Made by a program: the position numbers and the translations under genes. 64,000 nucleotides of DNA, taken from contig WNNJ02001810.1 of assembly GCA_012934845.2 (NCBI GenBank), forward strand, positions 116,640 through 180,639. The letters run 5' to 3'. This document shows positions 55,075-64,000 of the stretch, piece by piece (the first letter of the stretch is position 1; each line of letters opens with the position of its first letter). The DNA is from Pomphorhynchus laevis. Taxonomy: Eukaryota > Acanthocephala > Palaeacanthocephala > Echinorhynchida > Pomphorhynchidae. The notes beneath the pieces were generated by a model that was not told where the DNA came from, ran no database searches, and worked only from the letters and a program-made list of their open reading frames with translations.

Positions 55075-55811
55075 TTAAACGGAGCCACTGTCTTGGAAGA
55101 AGGCGTGTTTCTTGGAGGAAGATGTTGATCTCTTTTTAGAATCAGTATTAGAAAGATTTGATTTAACTCTCTTCCTGGAAGACATAAAAACCGGAAAAGA
55201 GGTTATTGTCGAGAGTGTATTTGTCGTCAAATGGGTTATCATCGATTGAATTAATCGTGCTGTTTCTTCTTGAAGCGATCTAAAGAAACTAAACATCTCT
55301 TCCACATTAATTTCTGATGAGCCACACTCTGTATTTGTCCTACTGGGGGAGAGTGTACGTTCTTCTAAATTGAATGTCTGATCACTTAATCTTTGAAAAC
55401 TGAGAATTTTTTTGACCAAGGGTGTTTGAGTCCAGAGTTAGTACATCTGCGATCAAACTTGTACTGTGCGTCATGGTCTATATTATCTGATCCACAGACA
55501 CCGCAAGTTCCTTTTTTTGCACAGGTTGAGCTCCAGTTTCCCCACATGTGACAGATATTAGAGTGTGGAAACGTGAGGTTGTCTGTGCTTGCCACTATGA
55601 AATTCAGATTGCAACCCATAAACGGATTGGATGCAGAGTTCGATAGGATATAATCGTTGTCCTCCTCAGTGTTCGCAAATGCAATGGGGAGATTTTGATC
55701 TTCTCTATTCTTAATAAAACGAATATTTTGTGGAGAATAACGTTTTTTCAGCTCTTCTAAATCATCTTTTTCTAGATCGGGAAGTATATTTGTTATCTTT
55801 ACAGATGTCAT
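55075..55811 (-). pseudogene. Jockey/I-like LINE ORF1 (zinc-knuckle protein)
   Basis: An ATG at 55,811 begins MTSVKITNILPDLEKDDLEE. An RRM-like region follows, then three degenerate CCHC-type knuckles (CHMWGNWSSTC, CGVCGSDNIDH, CTNSGLKHPW) and, after a frame change, a C-terminal helical part (EEMFSFFRSLQEETARLIQS) and a basic end (SSRKRVKSNL, SKKRSTSSSKK). Such proteins bind the LINE RNA. A second copy of the knuckle and C-terminal region lies at 56,363-56,808. Confidence 0.7.
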
Positions 55812-56173
55812 AATTGGTTTTGATACCAATATTGGTTCAAAACCAATATTTTGTTTTTATTTTTTATATTGGTTCCTTTGTTTGAATAATAATTAAATAA
55901 TTTAATAATAATTTAAATAATTTAGTGTAGGAGGTTGCTATGTCAGAAGAAACAAAGGAAATTCTATAGTAATTATTCATTACTTTGGCGGAATTAATCA
56001 TGATTCTGTTAGGTTGTAAGCTTATAAATTTCCTAAGGAATTCATTAAAGTATTGGTTTTTCTGTATTGGATTAGAAGGGGTGACGTTCACTAGGTTAAC
56101 TAGTTTTTTTATTGGAGGAACCTCCTCAATTTCCCGATTAAGAACAATTAAGAAAAATGTTCTTGATTACTTC

Positions 56174-56280
56174 CAATTGTGTTGATTTGGAGGCATCCAA
56201 ATCAACACAATTGATTGGCATCCCACTGGAGTGGTTTGTGCCTCCAGAGGAGGCATCCCACTGGAGTGGGATGCCTCCTC
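56174..56280. repeat. Two adjacent perfect palindromes between LINE copies
   Basis: CAATTGTGTTGATTTGG / inverse with 6-nt loop (56,174-56,213), and 15-bp arms around TGGA (56,247-56,280). The loop of the first (AGGCAT) and the arms of the second share GAGGCATCC. They lie where the upper ORF1 copy ends and the lower one begins. Confidence 0.85.
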
Positions 56281-57180
56281 CTATTCAGAAGTAGAGGTGA
56301 GAAGGTTGCCTTTCTCACAGCCTTCCAGACTAAGTGGAGATACTTACCCACTGGCATCATCTTCATTTCTCGTGGAAACCTCCACTAGTTTCCATCCTTT
56401 TTCTTTTTTTCGCCAGTTTGAGTGAAGCTGGCGAAAAAAAATGTAAGGATGCATTTATTTTCTTTGAGTACGGGGCCTTTTTTGTCTTTGGAGTAGTCAC
56501 AGTAAGTATTCGTACTTTGTCTAACTTTGAGGATAATTGTAGGATAAGTTTATGTAGTTCCTGCATGTTGGCTTCCTGCCATGCATCTATGATCTTGATT
56601 ATTTCCATCTGCGACATTATATTATTGTTGGATTTGGGCGCTTCGACAAAGTTAGCCGGAGGGGGAGGGGTCTGCAATTCCTGTTTTTGTATGATTTAAA
56701 GAGGCTGCACTTTCTGGACCATAAAGGATGATTCTCGTCACAGTTAATGCAGTGGAAGATTTTCACACTTACTGACATCATGATCCTAATCGGAACATCA
56801 AACTCCACACCTCCAAGGAAGATAGCATTTAAAGCCCCAGTGCCCCCATTTGTGGCATGAATTACAATGGGGGGAAAGTTAGTACGTCATAGTTAAGCAC
56901 TGTAAAGTATAAATTATGACCCAAAAATGCTTACATGCGCAACTTACGGAAGCTCATAGGCGTGGCTTACGGAAGTTGAGCCAAAGGCCACGGGAATAAT
57001 ATGGCTATCCTTCCCCGTGACCAAGCGGACATTGAAAATATCATATTCATTTTCTAGCTCATTTAAATCACCCTCAGATATATAGTGCGGTATATTATTT
57101 ATCTTGATCGAACACTGAATAGATATTATTTTTTCAACGTCAGAGAACTTTTTTTAAATGTAGTCTATGTATGCTATCGC
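56225..57180 (-). mobile_element. Jockey/I-like LINE, ORF1 of a second minus-strand copy
   Basis: N-terminal part at about 57,160-56,980 (KFSDVEKIISIQCSIKINNI, ISEGDLNELENEYD), a true CCHC knuckle (CINCDENHPLWSRKC, 56,808-56,617) and the C-terminal helical/basic region (56,677-56,363: MEIIKIIDAWQEANMQELHK). It is followed by the same TRRRHPTP-type junction sequence seen before ORF2 in the other copy. It is truncated there and adjoins the lower copy. Confidence 0.7.
56404..56440. repeat. Perfect 13-bp palindrome in LINE ORF1
   Basis: Arms TTTTTTTCGCCAG and CTGGCGAAAAAAA with an 11-nt loop. Confidence 0.85.
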
Positions 57181-57213
57181 CAGATCAATACATTGTCTAT
57201 TTTTTTTATTACT

Positions 57214-57572
57214 AATCAGATCAGATAACAGAGTCTACGTATTAAATCTGATATAATTATCAGAAGTAATACGTCATTATCACGTGTTTGGCCCGCTGAT
57301 TTGTTAGGTCGAGGAACATGGGCCGAAACCTGATAATATAACAGTTCCTCCTGATGACCTCTAATCCTTATTCTTATACATCGTCTTTTATTTATTAGTT
57401 AATTTATAAAAATTGACGTTTTATTTAAAATTTTAATTTAAAATTTTAACGTGAAATAAATTATATAAAATATTATAAAAATTATTAATTTATGATTATT
57501 TAATTATTTTATTTATCATTGTTTTACTTATAAATAATTCAATATACATAGACTTAGTTATCTGATCTGATT
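57214..57572 (+). repeat. PLE tail unit bounded by ~28-bp inverted ends
   Basis: The left end TAATCAGATCAGATAACAGA then GTCTACGTATT and the right end AATATACATAGACTTAGTTA then TCTGATCTGATT are inverted copies of the family terminal motif. Between them is one complete tail with GGCCC/GGGCC, GGTCGAGGAAC/GTTCCTC, GAAA and CTGATGACC. Confidence 0.7.
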
Positions 57573-57854
57573 CATAACTTTATTGATTTCCCATCTCGTA
57601 GTCAAGCAGTTCATCCTTATAATCTCCATTCCTTTTTAAATACTTCGTATATATTTTAATAGTTAAATAAATAAAAATTCTATTATTTTAAATTTCAATT
57701 TAAAATTTGAACTTGGTATAAATTATATAAAATCTTATATAACGATTATTTTTTATTTATATTTATTTTATTTTAAATGTTGAAACTATGTATTCGAGAT
57801 ACGAAATTATTATTTGGGTTGAAACCTGATTACATAGCAGTTAGTTCTGATGAC
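57573..57854. repeat. Further PLE tail relics
   Basis: Diverged tail sequence includes AACTTGGTATAAATTATATA and GAAACCTGATTACATAGCAG then TTCTGATGAC near 57,820-57,850. Confidence 0.5.
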
Positions 57855-58770
57855 TTGATAACTGAGTCTACGTATTTAATATAATTATAAACTAAACAGA
57901 ACATAATAATGCTAAATCAAAATTTAATAATTAAATAATAAAATTAATAATTGTTTTTAGATTTTCTATAATTTAAATCAAGTTAAAAAATAAAAATAAA
58001 AATAAAAAATAAAAAATAAAATTTAAAATAAACGTCATTTTTATGAATTGACTAATAAATAACAGACGTTGTATCAGAATAAGAATTAGAGGTCATCAGG
58101 AGGAACTGCTATGCTATCAGGTTTCGGCCCCTAACTCCTCTACCAACATAGCAGCGGGGCTAAATACATGCTAATGATGTATTTTTTCTAAAATAACTAT
58201 CTAGTATCTTACTATAATACAAAGTATATTATTTATTATCCATCCATAAAAATTTGCACTTAAGAGTTTAAATTTATTCTTTATATTATTGTGTTGATTT
58301 ATATATTTTACTATTTTCCGCTTGATGTTATTTTTATAGTAACCTAGTTTAAAATATGTATCTATTAAATTATTTAAATTATTTTGAAGAAAGCCAATAT
58401 CATTACATATTGTTGCAATTCTTAAAATTTCATTATTTAATGTATTATATTTTATATTATATGGTATGTATGAATGTTCATGCAAAAATATGTTTATTGT
58501 AAATTTAAATGTCATCTTTACGACATAAATTAAAAGTAGGTTTAATTGATGTTAATTTAATGTTCATATCTAGATATACACCTTCTTTATCATTAATATT
58601 GGTTTTGTTAAGAATAAGGCTTTTGGATAAATGTGTTCACTAATTGAATAAAAATTATTAGAATTAAATACACATATATCATCAATGTATTGAAACATGT
58701 ATTTCATATATTTATATTGTTTAGATTTAATTTTTACACAGTTATGAACAAATTCATATTCTATAAAGCT

Positions 58771-59526
58771 TTAAAGCAAGTCAGCTATAATTGGGCTACT
58801 ATTACCACCCATTGGAACACATTTTACTTGTCTAAATATAGATGTCCCTACTTTTAAATAATTTTGATTTATCAAAATATTTAAGGATTCTATTAATTCA
58901 ATTTTATCCATATATTTATATTTACTTGATGGTTTAATTTTTGTTAGATAGGCGTTATAATTATTATAACATATATATGTATATCTTTTTCCGAATATAA
59001 GATTAATTAATTTTACTAACGCTTCTTTAATATCTACTAAATCTAGATTTGTATAAAGCGTACTAAAATCGTATGTATTTATATTTTGAAAATTTATTCC
59101 TTTTGTCTGTTCTAAAAATTCTTTTGTAGAATTAATACTGAAATAGTGTTTTATACCAGTATTAATTTCGATTACCTTGCAATATTTTTTAAAGTGTGCT
59201 TTAATTACTTTAAGTATTTTATTCATATAGACAAAAAGTGGTTTTAATGTACATTTAAACGCACTACATATGAACCTAGGTTTTATTGGATTTTTATGTA
59301 ATTTTGGATTCCAATATAATATAGGTATAGTTTTATTATCTAATTCAACCTTTATACCCTTTTTATCCATTATAGAACAGTGACTTGTAATACTTGTTTC
59401 TAAACTCAACTCACTACGTTCATATGTTGGATTTACATTTAAATCATTAGAATTAACCTCTTTCATTAGTATATCATAATAAAGCTTTTTTGCATATGAA
59501 GACAAAGTTATTACTAGCTTTATCAA
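58771..59526 (-). pseudogene. PLE reverse transcriptase, fingers and palm
   Basis: The 251-codon frame contains ILYWNPKLHKNPIKPRFICS, LFVYMNKILKVIKAHFKKYC, TYDFSTLYTNLDLVDIKEAL (first catalytic Asp in YDFSTLYTNL), SKYKYMDKIELIESLNILIN, YLKVGTSIFRQ and CVPMGGNSSPIIADLL. The second Asp motif (YIDD) follows downstream near 58,690 in another frame. In this copy the sequence there reads as a Gln rather than Arg before YIDD. A short overlap with the preceding frame marks a single-base change near 59,490. Confidence 0.8.
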
Positions 59527-59902
59527 TAGTTGTTATTATATAGTTATCCTTTAATTTAGTAAGTTCTTTATACATATATTTATTAATTTTATCTTTCCTT
59601 TTGTAATTGTTTGTTATTTTCATTTTATTTTTAATTTTATCAAATATATAATCTTTCCAAATTTTTATCTTAGATATATTCGAGCTTTCACTATTAATCA
59701 ACTTACTAAAGTAATCATTTAAGTTATTATATAACGAACTGTAAATTTTATTTTTGTCGTTGTTGTTATTTAATCTATATTTATACCCTTTTGATAGCAG
59801 CTTTCTTAATTCACAATTTTCAATTAATTCTAGATTATGGGTACATATATGTTCATTTATTTTATCAAAACTAAGACTTTTACAATTGCATTCTGTTTCC
59901 AT
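59474..59902 (-). pseudogene. PLE linker region between nuclease and RT
   Basis: 142 codons: a Cys pair near the start (ECNCK), ICTHNLELIENCELRKLLSK, a basic helical stretch and LTKLKDNYIITTIDKASNNF, which begins the RT N-terminal extension. The CNC and the later CTHN could form part of a zinc site, but this is inference. The same region occurs, more broken, at about 37.6-38.0 kb. Confidence 0.65.
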
Positions 59903-60309
59903 TATGTTTCTAATATTATCGTTACATATTGATTTTAATTCTTTATTATAATTACAAATTTTTCGTCCTAATGGTGGTAGGAGTTTATACCTTATTTTAG
60001 GAATATATTTACTTAAATCTGACCCTATTATTTCTTTACTTTTAGAATTATTTAAAAGTCCGGCTATATTTATGTTATATATACATTTATTAATGAAGTT
60101 TATGGTTAATGTATATTTTTGACTTTGTACAAGTTATATGAAATCTTATATAAAATTTTTAAATTATTTAAACTGTGAAGAATAAACTCAGAAAGGTGCA
60201 AATACGATCAGACTCATCTACGAGTTAGACGATCCGGGATTCCCGAGTCTTCGTTTTAATGTTATGATCTTGTTTTATTTAATTTCTAACGCTTATCATA
60301 ATGTTTAAA

Positions 60310-60430
60310 TTTCAGATTTAAAAGGGCGGAACGAACAGCCAAAATATTTAAATTAAATTCACGAGTTTTAATTCTCGGGGATGCAAAACGAAAACAATTT
60401 ATTTTGACCAGAATGCAACATTATTCGATA
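60310..60430 (+). repeat. Terminal piece of the CTCGGGGATG repeat family
   Basis: GAACAGCCAAAATATTTAAA, TTTTAATTCTCGGGGATGC and TTTATTTTGACCAGAATGC match 3,480-3,605. Confidence 0.6.
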
Positions 60431-61310
60431 TTTGCTATGTATCAAATCAAAATAATTGATGAAGATAATAGTCTTATAGAAGTAAAGTAAAATCATATAA
60501 AGAAATCAGTTGTATAGAATTTAGCGAAGATACATTTAAAATATTTTAAATTGAAGAAATTTGGAAATTCAGAATATAGATCCATTAAAGCTAATTGAAA
60601 ACATCCTAAAATGTATTAATAAAAATGACATGGTTTTGAATAAAAAGAATAGTTGTATTTATGTGTGTTCCTCATGATGACCTCTGATCATCATGAGGAA
60701 CATCATGATGATCGTCTGCTATTTATTAGCCAATTCATAAAAATGACTTTTATTTTAAATTTCATTTTTTTATTTTAACCTGATTAAAATTATAAAAAAT
60801 CTTATAACAATTATTTATAATTATTTATTATCTAATTATTAAATTTTGATGTATTAATTTCCTCCTGATGATTTCTTATTCCTTATTGTATAAATATAAA
60901 TTGTATAATCGAGGAATAGTGTACGAAACCTGATAGCATAGCAGTTCCTCCTGATGACTTTTTATTCTTATTCTGATACAATGTCTGTTATTTATTATTC
61001 AATTCATAAAAGATGATTTTTATTTCAAATTTCAGTTTATTTTATTTTAACTTGATTTTAATTATTTAAAATCTAAAAACAATTATTAATTTTATTATTT
61101 AATTATTAAATTTTGATTTAGCATTATTATGTTTTGTTTATTTTATAAAAAAATTAAAATTTTGTTTAAATATTTAAAATTTATAGAATTCATAAAATTG
61201 ACTTTTATTTTAAATTTCAATTTTTTATTTTAACTTGATATAAATCATATAAAATCTTATAACAATTATTTATAATTATATTATCTAATTTTTAAATTTT
61301 GATTATTTAA
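60431..61310 (+). repeat. Run of PLE tails, one with an internal palindrome
   Basis: Tail fragments lie at about 60,660-60,850 and 60,900-61,190 (GAAACCTGATAGCATAGCAG then TTCCTCCTGATGAC), with a shorter one at 61,190-61,310. In the first, TGTTCCTCATGATGA and its inverse (60,666-60,680 / 60,688-60,702) form a 15-bp palindrome replacing the normal box region. Confidence 0.65.
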
Positions 61311-61312
61311 TG

Positions 61313-61450
61313 ATTAAAATTCAGTGCATGTGTCTTGAAGATCCATTGAGTACTAGCGTCGGCTCACGTTGATGTTGGTGTTTAGATCGTGTTGAAACTG
61401 ATTCACGACGATATTAGTACACTAGTTTGCAGACATGTTCAAGATTAAAT
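61313..61450 (+). repeat. Dispersed ~130-bp repeat, second close copy
   Basis: Nearly identical to 26,205-26,330 and in the same position relative to a PLE tail. Confidence 0.8.
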
Positions 61451-61756
61451 ATTTAATTTAATATTTAATATTTAAATATATTAATTATTTAATTATTTAA
61501 AGGGATAAATAAAAGCATCTCGTTAAAAGTATTAGTTATAATTTATTATTATTTATTATAATAAATAACATCATTAATTAATTTTATAAATAAAAACATC
61601 ATTTATTACTCAATTCAATATAAATTGGCTTTTATTTTAAATTTTTACTTTATATAAATATAACTATTTATCATTATTTTTAATGATAACGTATAAAATA
61701 CGTTAGCTGATCTGATTTTCTGATGATAGCAAAACTTATTGAAATTTCGGCGACAT

Positions 61757-62034
61757 ATCTAGATTTGTATAAAGCGTACTAAAATCGTATGTATTTATAT
61801 TTTGAAAATTTATTCCTTTCGTCTGTTCTAAAAATTCTTTTATGGAATTAATACTGAATGCTTTATACCAGTATTAATTTTGATTATTACATAGATATAT
61901 GTCATCCTTACGATATAAATTAATAGAAGTTTTAGTTAATGTTAATTTAATGTTCATATCTAGATATACACCTTCTTTATCATCAATATTGGTTTAATTA
62001 AGAATAAGGCTACCTAGATGATTTTGAAGAAAGA
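61757..62034 (-). mobile_element. PLE fragment with internal deletion
   Basis: RT sequence (FLEQTKGINFQNINTYDF region) is joined directly to the region coding NIDDKEGVYLDMNIKLTLTK and to a sliver of the C-terminus. Confidence 0.7.
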
Positions 62035-62448
62035 TTTTGATCATTAAATGATTTTGAAGAAAGCCAATATCATTACATATTGTTGCAATTCTTAAAATTT
62101 TATTATTTAATGTATTATATTTAATATTCTATGGTATGCATGAATGCTCATGCAAAAATATGTTTCTTGTAAATTTAAATATGTCATCTTTACGATAAAA
62201 ATTAATAGTAGTTTTAGTTAATGTTAATTTAATGTTCATATCTTGATATATACCTTCTTTATAATTAATATTGGTTTTATTAGAATAAGGCTTTCTGGAT
62301 AAATTTGTTCACTAATTGAATAAAAATTATTAGAATTTAATGCACATCTATCATCAATGTATCGAAACATATATTTCATATATTTATATAGTTTAGATTT
62401 ATTTTTACATAGTTATGAACAAATTCATATTCTATAAAGCTTAAAAGC
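62035..62448 (-). mobile_element. PLE 3' half of RT (left part of an interrupted copy)
   Basis: It covers the C-terminal GFLQNHL region, HEHSCIP, the NKTNIN block and the RYIDD catalytic region. It is interrupted after AAGTCAGCTATA by the fold-back at 62,461 and resumes at 62,874. Confidence 0.75.
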
Positions 62449-62873
62449 AAGTCAGCTATAGAGAAAATGTGTTTCCAATCCGAATTATTAAAAAAGGCGA
62501 GGAAACAAGAATCTTTATTTGATTACAAAAATCCAATATTTTGACGGCACTACGGCACGTCATCTTCAGGGTTGTATGTTTATTAATTCTCAAACTATTT
62601 TTTAATAATAATGCTAAATCAAATTTCTTTATAATTTAACAATTAAATAAATAATTGTTATAAGAGTTTTTATAATTTATATCAAGTTAAAATAAAAAAT
62701 TGAAATTTGAAATAAAAATCAATTGTTATGAATTGACTAATAAATAAAAAAAGTTTGAGAAATAATAAACATACAACCCTGAAGGTGATGTGCCGTAGTG
62801 CCGTCGAAATATTGGATTTCTGTAATTAAATAAAGATTCATGTTTCCTCGCCTTCTTTAATAAGTCAGCTATA
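62449..62873. mobile_element. Fold-back insertion in a PLE, with 12-bp target duplication
   Basis: AAGTCAGCTATA is present at 62,449-62,460 and 62,862-62,873, flanking a 401-bp insert. Arms of about 105-110 bp (from AAAAAGGCGAGGAAACAAGA on the left) are inverted copies. Each contains CCTGAAGRTGA and, 3' of a short stem, GAAATATTGGAT or AAAATATTGGAT. About 30 unpaired bases precede the left arm, as in the insertion at 3.04-3.32 kb. The loop holds PLE tail sequence in minus orientation (ATAATGCTAAATC, GAATTGACTAATAAATAA). Confidence 0.85.
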
Positions 62874-63240
62874 ATTGGGCTACTATTACCACCAATTGGA
62901 ACACCATTTTAAGTGCTATAACATATATTTAAATTTCTTTTTCCAAATATAAGATTAATTAATTTTACTAACGCTTCTTTAATATCTACTAAATCTAGAT
63001 TTGTATAAAGCGTACTAAAATCGTATGTATTTATATTTTGAAAATTTATTCCTTTTGTCTGTTCTAAAAATTCTTTTGTAGAATTAATACTGAAATAGTG
63101 TTTTATATCAGTATTAATTTCGATTACCTTGCAATATTTTTTGAAGTGTGCTTTAATTACTTTAAGTATTTTATTCATATAGACAAAAAGTGGTTTTAAT
63201 GTACATTTTAAAGCACTACATATGAACTTAGGTTTATAGC
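62874..63240 (-). mobile_element. PLE RT middle region (right part of the interrupted copy)
   Basis: It resumes at the MGGNSSPI motif and includes an 89-codon frame (63,178-62,909: MNKILKVIKAHFKKYCKVIE, NTYDFSTLYTNLDLVDIKEA), ending at the CTLKPL region near 63,210. A short deletion lies between the FGKR and MGGNSS blocks. Confidence 0.75.
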
Positions 63241-63754
63241 ATTTTTATGTAATAAAATTCCTTTTCTAACTGTAGATTTAAATCAACGTCAGTACTCGCT
63301 TCCAAATTTCCAAATTCTAGTGTTGGTTAAACTATTTGGCTTTATGTTTCTCCATTTAATAATTTAGTTACGACCAGTGTTTTCCTTTGCCATATATAAT
63401 CCTGAGTTATTTTGCCTGTTCGCATATGTGATGATCAGGCAATTTTTAGCGCGATTCTTTGATTTTCCCCAACCGCGGAAAGTTCGAGGATCTACTCACT
63501 ATTCGGTGCCTTGTATTCTGCTAACACGATGATGCTGATGATGATAAAAAACCTAAATGGTCTAAATTGTCTTTTAACTACTTAATTTCTATCAATTTAA
63601 AGATTATTTGCAGTCTGTATGCCTATTTTCCACGATAAACGGATTATGATATTCTGTTGTTCGTTTTGATACCAAGTATGAAATTTATTTGATCCTTATC
63701 TTCTTTGTCTTTATTGCCTATTTTATTTGTTAGTAAATAAAACTTTTTTGTCAA
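63241..63754. other. Unannotated DNA
   Basis: It is slightly less AT-rich than average, with no open frame or repeat recognised. Confidence 0.4.
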
Positions 63755-64000
63755 TAAACCTTATATGACCCTATAGCATAGAAGTTTCTCCTGATGACCT
63801 ATAATCCTTATTCTGATACATCGTATGTTATTTATTAGTCAATTCATAAAATTTTTAAAATTTTATTTTAAATTTCAATTTTAAATTTTAACTTCATATA
63901 GATTATATCAAATCTTATATGATAGTTATTTATTATTTATAATTTTTAATTATTATTTATAAATATTATATATTTCTAATATTAATAATAATATTTAATA
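63755..64000 (+). repeat. PLE tail-only copy, runs off the window
   Basis: CCCTATAGCATAGAAGTTTC then TCCTGATGACC, CTGATACATCGTATGTTATT and the T-rich end match the family tail. Confidence 0.7.

Larger units (their letters stand above)
53935..56165 (-). mobile_element. Jockey/I-like LINE, minus-strand copy with large internal deletion
   Basis: From 56,165 downwards: ORF1 N-terminal part (LVNLVNVTPSNPIQKNQYF), ORF1 with CCHC-like knuckles (55,811-55,075), ORF2 endonuclease start (LQWNLGRATALSLLSG, DVIVIQEMRS; about 54,900-54,300), then a jump to the RT C-terminus (54,200-54,070) and the 3' tail (54,025-53,935). Most of the RT is missing. A 17-bp palindrome (54,210-54,253) lies exactly at the deletion junction. 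Confidence 0.75.
57855..60119 (-). mobile_element. PLE, best-preserved minus-strand copy (linker, RT, tail)
   Basis: From 60,119 the minus strand gives the linker end (INFINKCIYNINIAGLLNN, GSDLSKYIPKIRYKLLPPLG), a 142-codon frame (59,902-59,474: METECNCKSLSFDKINEHI to IDKASNNFVFICKKA), a 251-codon frame (59,526-58,771) with RT motifs, and the C-terminal frame (58,515-58,201). The tail extends to 57,855, ending in AAATACGTAGACTCAGTTAT. Only a few frame breaks separate these. The GIY-YIG part is absent, so the copy is 5'-truncated. Confidence 0.85.

Noticed and set aside
55985-56185. 66-codon plus-strand frame
   Set aside because: It is antisense to the LINE ORF1 N-terminal region.

Overview
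The window is AT-rich, gene-poor invertebrate nuclear DNA, probably from an arthropod-like animal; the species cannot be read from the sequence. The evidence is animal-type LINEs (an L2/CR1-like family, an RTE/BovB-like family and a Jockey/I-like family with CCHC-knuckle ORF1), a Merlin DNA transposon with an 8-bp target duplication, spliceosomal exon signals, and many copies of a Penelope-like element (PLE). No bacterial operons, rRNA, tRNA or CRISPR arrays were seen.

Layout. 1-605: 3' end of an L2-like LINE. 1.5-2.1 kb: two tandem copies of a ~300-bp repeat. 2.3-2.7 kb: a small RING-like ORF. 3.0-3.3 kb: a fold-back insertion with its target duplication. 3.8-4.3 kb: a PLE tail. 4.5-8.4 kb: a nearly full-length but broken L2-like LINE on the minus strand. 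9.1-10.6 kb: an RTE LINE sitting inside a PLE. 11.6-12.1 kb: a nested direct-repeat and minisatellite block. 12.5-13.6 kb: PLE 3' half. 14.25-14.59 kb: Merlin derivative. 15.2-15.7 kb: an exon with a BED/C2H2-like finger. 18.9-31.1 kb: the only stretch resembling a host gene, with minus-strand exons at 29.3 and 22.2 kb whose phases match. It is interrupted by an L2 fragment at 23.3-24.9 kb.

31.8-42.4 kb is dominated by PLE pieces in both orientations, with a gag-like LTR-retroelement fossil near 33.9 kb. 43.6-45.6 kb is a 2-kb fold-back array. 47.4-49.9 kb holds a retroelement C-terminal block and a Jockey/I-like LINE carrying an inserted L2 copy. 53.9-57.2 kb holds two minus-strand relatives of that LINE. 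57.2-64 kb is again PLE-rich, with a long minus-strand copy at 57.9-60.1 kb and a fold-back insertion at 62.46-62.86 kb.

The most notable system is the PLE family. Its GIY-YIG nuclease lies upstream of the linker and reverse transcriptase (RT), a permuted order like the Naiad/Chlamys-type PLEs. It has left many tail-only copies with a conserved, pseudoknot-like 3' tail containing CTGATGA and GAAA boxes. A second theme is a high density of perfect short-loop palindromes (arms 11-22 bp). Several lie in dead LINE copies at deletion junctions, which suggests snap-back repair synthesis. Host genes are few and supported only by splice-signal and reading-frame evidence.
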